DNA from: Serilophus lunatus
Taxonomy: Eukaryota; Chordata; Aves; Passeriformes; Eurylaimidae
Assembly: GCA_013399895.1 (NCBI GenBank)
Contig: VXBA01005475.1
Span: forward strand, 118,037-182,036
DNA length: 64,000 nucleotides
Direction of reading: 5' to 3'
Every line of letters starts with the position of its first letter. The first letter of the stretch is position 1. Under the pieces are notes generated by a model. That model did not search any database. It worked only from the letters and a program-made list of their open reading frames with translations, and was not told where the DNA came from. Below are positions 11,377 through 25,157 of the stretch, piece after piece. Position numbers and translations under genes: made by a program.

Positions 11377-13743
11377 CGATGACCTATTTTCTGAAGCTTG
11401 ACAGGAGATTCCTTTCCTACTGCCTAATGCTGACTGTCATGATGCGCTTTAACCTTTTTGTGTAAAGGTCTAAGAGAAATAAGTCCTTGTGCAACTACCC
11501 TTTGAGTCATCTAGAAAAGAAAGAGGGACTGAACAGACTACAAATACATAAAGCCAGTCCTAAACAGACCCAAGACCAAGGGGAATCTTCCCCCTCATGC
11601 AGGCAGTGCCACACCACCCATAGAGAAGGGTCAAGGCTGTCAGTGCTCCCCTGCCACACGGTCCTCAAGGAAAACTAATGCCACTGACCTTAGGACCCAG
11701 AGGATGTCATATGAGCATGACACAAAGGGCATTGATTCAAGGACATTTGCGAACAACTTTAAACATAATGTTAATGAGTTTTTTTGAGTCCAATATAACC
11801 TGGTATTATAGTCCAATTAAAATTACACTTCTTGATTAGACTGCTACAATTTCAATTAGACTAACAATAAATTCTTGTCTTTGCATGTAAGGTATGCTTC
11901 TTTGACCTACAAAATGAATCAGGTGTAGTGCAACACTGCACACTTCTAATCATGACTGCTTAGCTTCTGCTTTCTGTATTCATGACGACCACAAAGCCCT
12001 GTTCTTTCCCAACAGTACTCCCCTTTCCTGCTCTCCCTTCAAAGCAGTACAGTAACTGGCACAGTATCATCAGTGTCCTTCCTTTGCCTCCTGTCTGTCT
12101 GTTAGCCAGAAAAAACAACCACGAACTAAAACAAAAAACACACACCACCTCCACCACCACATGTTTCCATCCACAGTTAGCATAAGCACTGATACCAAGG
12201 TGCTGTCCAACAAAACTACCAGAGAAAGCAGAGATGGGTGCACACTGCATTGATGCAGTCAAATGTAATACAGGGATGCAGTGACTGCAAAGAGTATGGA
12301 TGCTTTATTCATGCTTCACTGCATGGAAAATGTATGTGCTTGCCTGCTCTGGATAAACATACTAACTTCATAACATGAGTTCTCATAATTCTGAATAAAT
12401 GAATGCTGAAATGAACACTGAATACTAAGAACACATAGAAAATTAACTTTCAGGAATCACCTTCACATCAATATTGGGAACTTTATGCAGAGTGCTATAT
12501 CTAGCATCCTTTGGAGTTTCCTTTTCAAAATTACAAATTTAAGAGGTCAAGTAAAACATATTAGCTTAGGAACACCATTCCTCATGTATCGTAGCTCAGT
12601 AACATTAATCCATCAGTTTGAGACATAAGTAGTTTTTTAATCTCCACCAAATCTCTCACCTGCAAAAACAATTAACGTTTTTGACCCTTATATCATAGAT
12701 TGAATTCCTATTAATTCAAAGTGACCCTTCTCTGTATAAACTAATAATTTTACTCTTAACAACTTAATGTATAAGATGTTATTTTATATGCAATGTATGT
12801 ATCCATTACCAAACAATACCACTAAATTAAGTTATATTTCCTTATGCTTACTGAACCTGTTCAGGCACGCATACTTGAAACTACTCTGGCCTTAACTACA
12901 AACGGAAAACAAGAGCGGCAAATATTAACATTCTAGGTCTTCCATTATCTACTCTGAATAGTAGCCCATCAAATACAACTACAAAGAAAATTTTCAAAAA
13001 TTGTCTAGTAAAAGTATTTTTTTCCTGATCAGCTGTGAAGGTAGACAACTGTTCCACAAAACATTCACAATCTCAGGCCATTTAGACTATTGTGTCATCA
13101 AGGAGGAAGTTCAGTTTTCACCTGTGAAAGAAAAGTTCGTTGCCTTCTTTTTTATTCAGTACTATGCATGATAGCAACACATAGAGAAATTAAAAATTAG
13201 TGGTTTTTAGGGAAATATTTTCCCAGCACAAAATAACACCACAAAACTGAGACACTTGTCAGAGAATTTTAGAAATAATCTAAATTTTAATGTGTTTTAA
13301 CACATCAGAGAACCGTCCCACTACATATTTACAGATATGTAAATGAAGATGTATCCATTGCTTTCACTTCCTGCAATAGTAAGCTCAATCCATGAACAGA
13401 AAGTTCTTCAAACTCACTAAAAAGACAGATACTCTTTAGCCAAATCATGCCAATGCCTGGAAGTACATTACACGAAATTTCACCTTTCCAAGATAATCAT
13501 TTGTATGTCCATAAAATAGTGTAAGTACAAGCTTATGAAAAGGTGACAAATAAAACCCTGAAGCACTTAGAAAATAAAGACCAGAAACATCCCTACACCA
13601 AGCTCAATTAATCAAGACAGTTCCCAGGACAGACAGAGGCAGCAAGAACGAGCTGGAGAATGAACTCCACCAAGAACATGGAAGTCTGCAGTAGGTTCAG
13701 CAGTACCTGAGCACCTTCTCCACTTGGAGGGAGGGAGAGGTTC
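11377..13743. other. AT-rich unique sequence
   Basis: No gene recognised. An A/C-rich low-complexity stretch lies at about 12109-12163. Open frames in both strands there reflect that composition. Confidence 0.5.
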
Positions 13744-14003
13744 AGTTGGCAGGGATCTGCAGTGATCATCTAGTCCATCTGCCTGACATCTACAGGGCTG
13801 ACAAAGAATTAAATCCCATTATGAAGGTCACAATCAAATGTCTCTTTTTTTACATCGCTGACAGACATGGGGTATCGATCACCTCTTAGGAAGCATGTTT
13901 GAGTGTCCAATCACTCAACTTTGGTCAGCCATAGAGTGATGAGGCAGTTGAACTAGATGATCATTGCCAAGTCCCTGCCATCTATTGTATGGTATGGTAT
14001 GTT
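13744..14003. mobile_element. Composite of two old CR1 fragments, head to head
   Basis: From about 13744 to 13915 the minus strand resembles an old CR1 (block around GATCATCTAGTCCATCTGCC, TTAAATCCCATTA and GACATGGGGTATCGATCACCTC). From about 13930 to 14003 the plus strand instead resembles a CR1 3' end (GTTGAACTAGATGATC, then a GTATGGTATGGTATG tail). The two pieces therefore point away from each other. Both are very diverged. The arrangement could come from one insertion beside another, or from an inversion within one element. Confidence 0.55.
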
Positions 14004-16915
14004 ATTCCTTTGTTCATATAGAAAATAACCCTTCATTTTTCCTACACAGAGAGTAAATACATCTGTCTAAAGCTCTGTAGTTCACATTCACATTCCACAT
14101 TCTTAACCACAAAGCTGAGTAATTTCAGCATTGTGTATCTGTTTTCAGAATAAATATAACTAGAGAAGTACAATCTGTTTACTTCTCATGACAAGTCAGC
14201 CTAATGTTTCTTAGTATTACTAAGCCTCCATGCATAAAATTAACATTTAGCAAAATTATTCTAAAACCAAATGCTTTAACCCTTTAACTTTCCATTTCTT
14301 TTCCACTGAATGTGCCAACTCCTACCATCACCTCAACCACATATTGTCAGTCAGAAGAACGTACCAAGCACACATTCCAATTGTTCTTCTCATAAAAAAA
14401 GCACAGACAATCTCTGCATGCATGTCTTTTCAGGAGAAAAATATTTTCTGGAACCAAGGAGCACAAAAGAACGGGGTGTTTCTAAAAAAGTCTCCACTAG
14501 TTAGAAAGACACAGAACCATCATGCATATTTGCATTTTCTAAAAAATGTAACTTACTTTAGAGGTTGAAGAAAAGCAAAACATTCAAGAAATTCAATTTT
14601 ATTGGACTAAAATATTTGATAATTAGTAGTTTGGTTTTTTTTTCTCATATGTGTCCTTATTAGTCATATCCCCTTGTTCATCAAATAGGTTACTAAATTA
14701 AATGGAAATTTCTCATAAATGCTCAACCTGCCAGATCTGCAGCACTACTTTTACTCTACAGTTACATTTCACAGAGAAAATGCTTTGTTTCACATTTAAT
14801 TTTTATTATAGTGACAACAAAGAAATATTATATATTCACATTGCAACTATGAAATTTAACCTTTTCAAGGTGAGTGAAACATTTTTAAACTGTTTTACAA
14901 GCAGGTAGTACTAGAAAAACCAGCTCTATAAGGGCTTTTAAAAAAGAAAAACAACAGTTTCACAGTCATTGTGCAGCTTTCTTTGGGCACTGGGAAGTTT
15001 GAGTCAGCTAAAAAAAGAGAAGAAAACACTAAAGTATTCTTGAAGCTAGGTGTTATCTCAGAAAAGTATAACTTTTTTTTCTTACTGTACAGTCCCTTCC
15101 TCTGCTTACTGTCTGCCATCTGTCAAACAGGCCAAAAAAAGCCACCAAGCCACAGAACCCTTTTCCATACCTGTGCAGTAACTGGCAGCTCCAGCCAAGC
15201 CATTTCTGATTCAGGCACAAGCCTCACAGCTGTATATGCTACATATATAAAAAATACAAGACATAAGGAAATATCCCATGAACATTATCAAGGTACAAAA
15301 ACCAATTGAAGAACAGAAGAACAAGAAATTTGCTAAACCTTTAGTGAGGGGAAAGCAGACAACAAAGACAACACAGAGAAGTGAATTAAGTTCTGAATTT
15401 AAATTTCCAAGATTTTTCTCTGTAGTACTACTATTTGAAGGTCTGTTCCTGCAAGTTTTTCTCATGTCAGCAACCCCACTGATTCTTTTTAATGTCTTAG
15501 TTAATGAAACCAATTCCTCAGACTTGATTTAAGTAGGAAACAAAGAAACATCAAAAGAGACACCAAGAGAAGCAAAGATAGGAAGAGGGAAATTCATTGT
15601 ATGCAAACTACAAGTAAGTGAAGGGAACTAAGATTTTTGCATATATTATTCCCCGGCATGAGAAACAAAAGATTTCTGTTGTATAGCTAGAGAGTTAGCT
15701 TGACGCCACTGCTGTTGCATCAGAATATATCTTACCACTAAAACAAAAAAGTTGCTGTCAAGATCAAAAAAAGTGTTACAAAAAAAGAGATTAATTTCCA
15801 GTTCTGCTATTAAAGATACTGCAGTACAGTCTTTAAGTATTCCTTTAACCATGTTTCTGCAATTACATGATGTTTTCACAGCCATACTTGACATTGAGGA
15901 AGCTGAAAAAGAAATTGAAGCCCTGATATGAAAGCAGCTTCTGCATGAGGTCACCCACAAATATTCTCATATGCATGGCTTTGAAGTGCCTGTAACTTTA
16001 TGAAGTTACAGAATAAGATATGATCATGTTTAGCACTGAATATATTTTTAACAAATTCTTTTTGCAGCTGATGGTTGTATATACCCCAAACACATAATGA
16101 AATAGCAAAAGAAGTGAAAGAATCTGACCTAGGAAGGATGTTCAACCTCCATCATCTTCAGTACAAAACTTTTAGGCTTCTTATTCTGAAACACTCCAAA
16201 ACACTTCACCAAAAGACTTCAAAACATCTCCTTTGCTTTGCCCTGCATGATCTCAGAGAACTAGTTCTCAGTGTCACACAATTACAATCAGCATAATTGT
16301 GAGTTTTGCTATGCTATTGAAACTGGTCATGTTTTTGACAGTATACATAGAATTATTACACTGATTTACTAACGCCTTTAAGCAAGTGCTTCACTGCACC
16401 TTCCCCCACATTCTAGACCATCACTTCTGTTATTTAAAGCTACTTTAACATAACTAGCAGACAGTGACACCACAAGTACATTTGCTTGAGTTAGTTGTCA
16501 ATTTCCTGTATGCAGTGATGTAATTGTTGATCTTCACTAACAAATCACACAGAATATATTTTTGTGGCAGATAAATTCAAACACCTCCTGTAGCCTACAT
16601 CAACCTGTTAACGTACCAGCAACACTCGAGAGTTTGGTAGCTATTTTGGCACTTAGTACATGTATAAAATATTAACGGGTTCACAAGAATTAGTCATTAA
16701 GCACATCTTATCTGATATTATCTGTATGTCATAAATGTCATCACCTCCATTGCTGAGACTATTTCACTATCCCCAGCACTGTTTTAAAACAAGCATTGAT
16801 TATTCGACAGGAACAGACTGAGTATGTGAAGCATAACATAGTTCAGAATACTTAAGTTGCTTTCTTCAAAAGGTTTCAGAGTATTCCCATAAATTCCCAT
16901 TACACCATTCATGTT

Positions 16916-17048
16916 ATTTTTTAATTTTATTTTTTTTTGCTGGGTTTTGGGGGGGGGGTGTTGGTTTTTTTTATTTTTTTTAGGTTTTTGATGTGTGTGT
17001 GGTTTGTGTTTGCTGGGTTTATTTTGTTTGTTTCTGAGGTTTTTTGTC
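16916..17048. repeat. T/G-rich low-complexity tract with G10 run
   Basis: About 130 bases of almost pure T and G, including a G10 run near 16949, TG repeats near 16992 and TTTG units near 17023. On the minus strand it is A/C-rich and gives a meaningless lysine/proline/histidine-rich frame. Confidence 0.85.
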
Positions 17049-19030
17049 AATAAAAGAAATTCTAATGAATATATACAAGCAAAATATGACCGTCTGAGTT
17101 GAACCATTTATCATTACATAAGGAGGTTAGGGACCACCAAGAATGATTTAATGCACGGGAATTTGACACTGAAACAGAAAACTATACATGGTATGGAAAC
17201 CTCCAATACAGAGACAAAGTAACCAAAAGTAATCAAAAATCTTCAAAATTTTTTTGTAATGCAGCTGCATAAAGGATGCTAAAATTAGAAATGAGTAAAA
17301 AGTTTTCCAGTTGATTATTCACAGCTGAACACAAACCTCTGGGCTTATAGCTTTGGGAAATAACATGTTTATACAATTTTTTGTTTTGCTTTCTGTTGAA
17401 TAAAAGCTAACTCTGCACCTTAAATATTTTGTTTTACAGCAAGTGTTTTCGAGTAGAAAGCATAAAGTAAACAAAATGGATTAACTACATTTAGGTGCTC
17501 TTAATTATATATAAAAATCAAATTTTTTTAGTTATGAACCACTGCAATCCAGTAATAGAAATAACCCTTTGTCACTGACTAGGTTTCTGGGGTTTTTTTA
17601 AATGGATGATTATGTAAGACCAAAACCAGCTGAACAAAGGAGCGTATTTGCTTAACAGCATCACATCTTTTGCGTTTACAGTACAGACACATAGGCACTT
17701 GTTTCTTCCAAGTATTGCCTCTTTTGTCTAAAATAAAATTTAACATTGTTTTCTGTCATGCCATGTACAGACTGGACTAACAGCATCTTTGAAGATAGTT
17801 TAAAACTTCTGTATACAGATACTCTTTCCACCTTCTCCAGATATAGCTCAATGCAAAGGATGCAGCATGTGGGACACAACCATCTTCCAACTACAGACAT
17901 AATATGGTGATATTTGTTTCTGCACTGAAGATGAGAACTGTGTGTCAAATACCAATAAAGAGCATGCCAAAACACAGCCTATCCCCACTAGGAAAACTTC
18001 ATGTGGCATATAATCCCCGTTTCAAGTTTTGTTTTATAAAAAATGTTCCTGGCAGATGTAGTCAGCGCTGTACCCCCCTTTCACTGTCCTCTGCATCTCA
18101 CCCACACACTTTTCAAAGGCAGCTGCTGGATACTGTACTCACAGAATAGATTTAATATACATTGACTCCAAAGTAGAAAAAAGTGCATAAAGCTCTAGAA
18201 GTTCATTAGTATTTCTGGAGTTCTGTTTTTACATCTCAGGCAGTAATCACATACTTGCTATTAACATAAATTTATTCCAATATGAAGAAGCTGTTATAGC
18301 AATTTCTCTATCCGCAGTTCTTGAAACATGTTGTGATGATTAAAAATCCCACATGCATTGAGAAAAATTTACAGTGAATAAATTTGTTATTATACCCTTG
18401 TACCCTATGCTCATTTGCAGCATTCAAAGCACACTGTGTTAAATTACATACATCCTGATTCTGCACTGTATTTTCTATAGACTATTACATACTGCCTCCA
18501 ACCACATTGGACAAAAGTTTACTAATTTAAAAAACTCACTCTGTTGGTATTAGGAATTCAGTTGCCTACTCAGATTGTCCAGTAAGAGTTTCAATCCTGA
18601 ATATTATTGAATTTGATTAAACACTGGATACTTTGTATGCATACATTCACTCCTGCTCCATGTGTTGCCCAAAGGATAAAGTAGCCCAAGTATGAATTTC
18701 CGCAGTCTTAAATAGTTTCCTTCTGACCTTATTACATCAAAATATCATAAAGTTACTGCTCGACATACTCTACATATATGATATGCCTATTGACATCTCC
18801 AAAGGACTTTTTTTTTCTTAACCAGAGGAAAATAAGCTTACAACAGGATGTAAACACTGTGGAAGAGATCCAATGATAAAATATGTTTTGCCAGACTGAA
18901 TGCTGAATGACTGTTGAACATCAATAAAACCAGCAGCAATGAGGAAACTGCCTTTGTGCCCTCTTCCAGTAAAAAGCATCCTTTTGAGTTGACACATTTC
19001 TGATCACTTTAGGCTCTCAGATCATTGCTA

Positions 19031-19052
19031 TTAATCAATCAATCATTGATCA
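19031..19052. repeat. Short (ATCA)n repeat ending in a palindrome
   Basis: Tandem AATC units followed by ATTGATCAG, which makes a small self-complementary site. It is minor. Confidence 0.6.
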
Positions 19053-19827
19053 GTTGTCAGACTGTGACAGCATATAATTTTAAGCTTTACAAATTTGGCA
19101 AATTCTGAGCTGATAAAATTCACACTTAGGTAATACATTATTCCTTGAATCAGAACACAACAGTACTAATAGACAGGTACAGTGTCCTCTCCAGTCTCCA
19201 GTACTAGTCAAAAGTAGAAGTTTTCTGTCATATACTCTTGCCAAGTCTATGGTAGAATCTTGCTTAACTGCCTGCAATTGATTTTTTTTCTTCCACTATT
19301 TTTTCCAAATTAATATTTTTAACACATGAAGATTATGTATTTATTGACTTATTTTTAAATTAATGGCTGCAGCAAGCAGTTCCACCCAACAACGCTTATT
19401 AGGGGAGAATCATTGGCTTGTATTTTCAACCTGTTACTTGCTTACTGCATTTGATGATCACATTTGCCTGCTAGTGGAAGAGAAATAAGAGTTCCAGGTT
19501 AATATCCTCAATGTTCCATGCAATTTCTCTTACACTTGTTCAGCTATCCCTTTTCTGGGCTGTAGATTCCAAACATCCACCACTTCTCTCAGGGAAGTTG
19601 CCCCATACTCTGATAATTATTCCAAATTTCTGTTCTTTCTTGATCAATGCCATCCTTTTGGATCACTGCATAATTCTAATGGTCAGGGGGATAACTCTCT
19701 AAGAAACCTGAAATGTGGCCTCTTGAAAGCTATTTGACAACTTTTTCTTGATCAACTACAAGGAAGTAGGCTTACCTTCTATAAAACATAATATTTGACA
19801 GTAAATATTCTTCTTCATAGGATCTTC

Positions 19828-20520
19828 CTTGCTGCATAGAATCAATATATGTCATGTTGGAAAGGAATTAGGTGGTCATCTACTCCGATCTACAGAAAGC
19901 AGAGTCAACTTTGAATTCAGACCAAGTTGCTCAGGGCTTTGTCGGGTAGAATTTGAAAAATCTCAAGGATAGAGATTCCACAACCTTGCTAGGCAACATC
20001 TCTTGGTGCTTAATTATCCTCACAGTGAATGGATATTTCTCCTTAAGACCAAGCCTCTTATCTTGATAAACGTACATGGTTTCTTATCTTCTAGCCACGC
20101 ACCTCCATGAAGAACCTCGCTCTGTTTACTTGACTTTCTCCTTATCTGTAATGGAAGGCTGATATTAGGTTCTTCCCTCTTGAAGCATCTTCTCCAGGCT
20201 AAACAAGCTCCATTCCTTCATCTTCTCCACAAAGGATTCATACTTCAATCATCAACTGTTTTGGTGGCCCTTTACTGAATATACTCCAGCCATTCAATGT
20301 CTATCTTGAATAGGGCTGGGGGGAGAAAGGGAGGCGGTGTTAAAACCTCGACACAATATTTCAGGCGGATTTTGACAAGTGCTGACAAAAAGGGGACTGA
20401 AACACTTCCATCAGTATATTGTTTTACATAGCCCAGGAAGCTATCAGCTTTTACTGCTGCCAGGGGACACTACAAGACCCTAGATTTGCAACTGAACTTT
20501 AAAAAATTTGCTCATCTCTT
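19828..20520 (-). mobile_element. CR1 LINE fragment, diverged
   Basis: Minus-strand CR1. Landmarks on the given strand are CATAGAATCAATATATGTCATG (3' tail side, about 19835), TTGAAGCATCTTCTCCAGGC (about 20182), GGTGGCCCTTTACTGAATA (about 20263) and CACAATATTTCAGGCGG (about 20351). These correspond in order to the 3' UTR, the ORF2 C-terminus and the upstream 'subjective rating of ORF2' block shared by the family. The copy is old, with many indels and no open frame. The 5' edge near 20520 is approximate. Confidence 0.78.
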
Positions 20521-21543
20521 GCCCACCCCTGATGAGAAGTCTGACACAGTTCATGGACAGGCTGATCTCTTTCTCATGTGATTGCAACACTGTCCTTGAC
20601 TTGACTTTTTAAGTGCTACTGCAAAAACAATCACAATTGCAAAAAATGAATTAAAATTTCTCCCTATCTTTATGGCTTAACAACTTTTAAAGACGGGAGG
20701 GAAACACGTAAGAAACCTTCTCCGTTCAACTTCCATGACCACCCCTGAAGTGATGGAGAGTGGATCGACTTGATGATTAAGGAGAGAGGGAGGAATAATA
20801 GGCATTGAAAAAACTCTTCTCCACCATGGAGAAATCCTCCTTGTTTTTCCTATAGTGATGGAGAAGTAATTCTACAGTTCATGAGACTGCGGAAAATGAG
20901 ATAGCAGAAATTTGATTCTGGCTCTGACAGGTATTTGATTGGGGAGATTATAGGCTCTAAAATGTTTGGAATAGAGATTGTACTTGAGCATTGCCTATGT
21001 TTAGGGAATACATTCACTAGACAGACAGTAAACATTACAGAAGAAAAAAATCCTCAGCTAAATAGAATAATAATTTAAACACCAGAGATGCTCATCTTAA
21101 ATGTTGTCAAAAATGCAATTGCTCACTGTAGTCTGACACATTAGAGGCTAAGTTCTCTTGCATGAACTGTTCTTGACAGACTTTAATGTTAATTGGTTTG
21201 GGGAAGATGCCAGGCAATCTAAAACATTTGCTGCAAAACAAATGTGAAGGAAATATAGCTCAGGGTGTGGAGTCTCACAATTCACTTACAACTGCAGAGT
21301 ACGAGCACCACTCTCTACAGAAAATGACAGAGTGAGACGAAGAAAAAAAATAATTTTAAGAAGCGGTAAGTAACAAGCAACTCTGCCACAGGAATTGCAT
21401 CCTATACATTAAGCAGCAATAAACATTAATTTCACTATACTAAAAATGCTGACTATAAACTCCAGCAAGGTCTCAGCAGAAATACAAAGCAGTTGCAGTC
21501 AGCAAGATCTTTTCTGTACACAAATTACCATTTAAGGCTAGCC

Positions 21544-21565
21544 AAAAAAAAAAAAAAAAAAAAAA
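21544..21565. repeat. Poly-A run (22 A)
   Basis: Uninterrupted A run. No AATAAA or coding remnant lies directly upstream, so it is not clearly the tail of a retrocopy. Confidence 0.9.
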
Positions 21566-24500
21566 TCAAGAATGCAAAAGTAATGGAAACTGAGTTATAA
21601 AGTCCCTCAGAGAGAAAGCAACCAAGGTTGTGTCATCCTACATACTCACTCAAACAACTCACCTCATCTGCTCATTCCCTGTGCCATAGCTGTAAATAAC
21701 AGACCAACATGGCCACTATTTCCAAAGGAAGGGACCTTTGAACAGCATGGGCTGTTGTAGCACATCTTGTATTGGTTGTGAAGCCAGCAGGATTTCAGAC
21801 TCCTCAGGGCACCTTCAACCAACATGTCTGCAATTCCAGGAGAACACCTTCTCACACAAGACAATCATGTCTTACACTTGACAAAAGGACTCCACATCTC
21901 AGTGTGAAATGGAGGGTGGGACTTTGAATCACCAAGTAGCCTGGATGCCCAATTCTCAGTCATTCTTATTAGAACTGTGTGCACTTGTCTATTTAACAGT
22001 CTCACAAACATGAAAAGTTGAAAAACATCTTTGAATAAAACTGCAGACATGGAGGTTAGCCAAGATTTCTCTGCCTAGACAGAGACTTGCCTCACAGACA
22101 CATTAAGGACACATGAGCACATGCAATCTGCTGTGCACTCTTTGTGTAATGCAGAATTTAGTTCTGCATAGTCTTTCCATTTGCTCTTCTGTTTACTTCT
22201 AAAAGCCAGCAAAAATGCACTTTTCCTTCAAAAATAAAATGAGTAAAATGCTCCCAAAGCAATAATAGGTGGGAAAGGATTGGAAGAGAATGGCAGCCTC
22301 TATGTAGTACACTTGAGTAGCAGCTAAACTAAATTTCTGTGCCCAATGAGGAATCAATATACCAGCATAAAGGGGTCTCTGGCCGAAAGGAGAAAGAAAA
22401 TCTCATGTGTGCCATGCGCAGAAATGAGAAGGAACAGCCCAAGCAATTTAACCCTTCACAAAGAAGCAGTAAAACACAGACATAATCAACTGCAAAATAT
22501 CATCTTTGTCTTTCAGAACAACAAATAGGCTACACAAACTATTGGTCTGTCTGCCATTTACAAAATAAACCAGCTGTTTATCCAAACACAAAAGCTCAAA
22601 TGTTAACACAATCCACTGTTTAGCAGGTGAAGAAAATAAAAGGATAACAGAAAAGGAACAAGAACTTTGTGGAGAATGCAAACTTCCCTAAAAAACATCT
22701 GAGGACTCACAAAAAACCCAAGCAAACCAAAAAGTAAAATAAAAAAACCCCCCACATTTAGAAATGTAGAAATTCTTCTACATATCTAAATGTTTTTTAA
22801 AAAATATTTTAGTCTAAATCTTCCAGTACAAGTATCTTATAGTAAACAATTGCTGAATTAATTATCTGTGCATACAATTCTTAAATATCTTTGAAAGCTA
22901 AAATTAATCATTAAAAAGTTACTTATTTTGTATCCTCTGAAATTATTTCTATCTTAAAAATCAGTGCAATTTCTAAAACATGAGATCAATTTTAAACTTA
23001 AGCTAAAAAAAAAATTTCAATTGAAGAATTTTACACAGAACCTTTGACATCATGCCATCTATATTTAAAAAAAAAAAAAGTTTACTTAAGAAATTGTAAT
23101 GATGCCTTTCTAAAGCCCAGTACAGGTAATATCTTTGTAATTTATTCTTTATATAGTAACAAGCATTACTTCTTGTCATCAAAATTAAACAGTATCTAAG
23201 CATTGTAAGAGGATTATCCTTCTCAAAGAAAAAAAAAGTTTAAAATACAGCTTACTTCATGAGGCTGCTACTAAAGAGCTGTTATGAACCACTGCAAATT
23301 CATTAATGCTACTAATTCCCCCTGCCCCTCAACAGAGCAGAGACACAACTGACCTTCCTTCCAGAACCATATACTCAGAAAAGGCATCTACTTTTTTTAC
23401 ATAGAACTACTCCAATGGCTAAATCAATAAAATACTGGCTCACTCAGCCAACGTGCACTACTACCTGAGCCAACATGCACTGCCACTTATTTCAGGATGA
23501 TTCAAAGGAATTGCTTTGAAATGTTAAGCAAGCTTACCTGTGAGATCCAACTACTGAATATAGTGGTTATTTGGTTTTCTATTTTCTTCAGAAAAAAAAA
23601 AAAATCAAAGATAATTATATCAAAACAAACAAATCATGTCCTCTAGTGGAGACATAAACAGGATCTATTCTGTTCACTATTTTTCAGTAGAGACTTGAAA
23701 ACAAAGACATCTGTTTCATTATTTTCTCTTTTCTGGATGCAGTTGTTACACAGCTGCTACAGATGCTTGTAAAAGAGTCAGCAAGTCTCACACGCTTGAA
23801 GACATACAGGCATATTGTATTACAGAAAGACATAGCTCTGTGCCCTGCCAAGTGAGACTGAACCAGTGGGTTTGCCCAGGTGTTGCCAAGATTGCAAATG
23901 TTTCACAAAATCATGGTACAAAATCAGAGGGCAACATTTCTAAAATTAGGTGGACACAGCCGCTTCAGGCAGGTCTCTCTGATCAGGTTGCAAATTCAAC
24001 CTACTACCTATGACATTCTTAATGCTCTAGTCTACATGCAAGTCATGAAAACCCAGTTGTTCTTTAACATACATGAGACCACCTCTGAATTAGAGAGATG
24101 CAAGCCTAAAAGAAACTAGGCTGCCTCTGGAAGGGCAGATGGGCAGCCTGGTTTCATTTTCATATACACTGAGACTGCAAACCAAGAAAGAATCACTCCC
24201 CATCCCTCTCCAAAGTGATCAGATACCTTTCAGGACTTTTTAAGCAGCCATGCTAATGAATACAGCACCATACTTGAGACTGCTATAACAAACCTGACAA
24301 AATGAAGATTAATACAACTAGCACCCTAAACAGAAAAGATCTATCCACTTTAAAGAAATATTCATTGAACAAATTGTAAAACCAAAATTTTCAGCAGGTA
24401 AAATCTGATTATGGTACTAAAACTCACAGAAATCACCTAAACTAGGAAAAATATAAACTCAATACTTTACCATAAGGATTGACAAACATAATTTTAGAGA

Positions 24501-25077
24501 GCAAAGATTTTGCACTGTCCAGTCAATGTAGGCTTTTTTTTTTTTTTTGCTTTTTTTTTATGGTCACATATTTTCAAAGCAAATAGAAATGCACAAGAAT
24601 CCTCAGAGTATGTATACACTTCCACAATAGAAATATGAATGTAGTATTTCTATCCAAGATTTAGTTCAGAGATGATTTTTTTGGGTAGCTAATGTAGTCT
24701 GCCAAGGCTAAACAATTTCTTCCAGCCTTGGTTTTCACTAAGGGAAGTGTTTATTGCATGTGCAGTTAGTCTATGCTGTTCTCTATGATTAAGGTTTACT
24801 GCCTTACTTGTCAGTGGTAGAATACACCTTTCTAAAAAGTCTGTACTTGAAACAACAGAACGTAAGTACGACATTTTTACCACAGGTGCTATGTATTTTT
24901 ACTCCATCCCAAAGAAGAGTAACAATTTTTTTAGCAGTCTGAGTGTGGAAACTGCAGACTCCCTCCCACTTAGCATGCACGAAGCTCAAGGAGATATTTG
25001 GCTTCTAAGACAGAAAGGATCCTAACACATCCGTTTTAGAGGGGGAGATTGATATTTGGCTAGCATCAGTTTTGGTT

Positions 25078-25157
25078 GTAGTTTTTTTTCTTGTTTTGGT
25101 AGTTTTGTGTTGTTTTTTGGGGGGGACAATGGTTGTTGTTTTCTTTTAATTTTGTTT
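25078..25157. repeat. T/G-rich low-complexity tract
   Basis: T runs mixed with G7 (about 25120-25126) and GTTG units. It has the same character as the tract at 16916. Confidence 0.8.

Larger units (their letters stand above)
14004..19827. other. AT-rich unique sequence
   Basis: No gene or large repeat recognised. It contains a T/G-rich tract (16916-17048) and a small palindromic ATCA repeat (about 19031-19052). A short helix-like frame at about 15849-15929 (plus; LDIEEAEKEIEALI before a TGA) is the only protein-like stretch noted and may be chance. The 112-codon frame at 14971-15309 has no exon context. Confidence 0.45.

Noticed and set aside
14971..15309. Plus-strand frame of 112 codons
   Set aside because: Composition and length fit chance and no family is recognised.
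16784..17107. Minus-strand frame of 107 codons rich in K, P, N and H
   Set aside because: It is the translation of the T/G-rich low-complexity tract.
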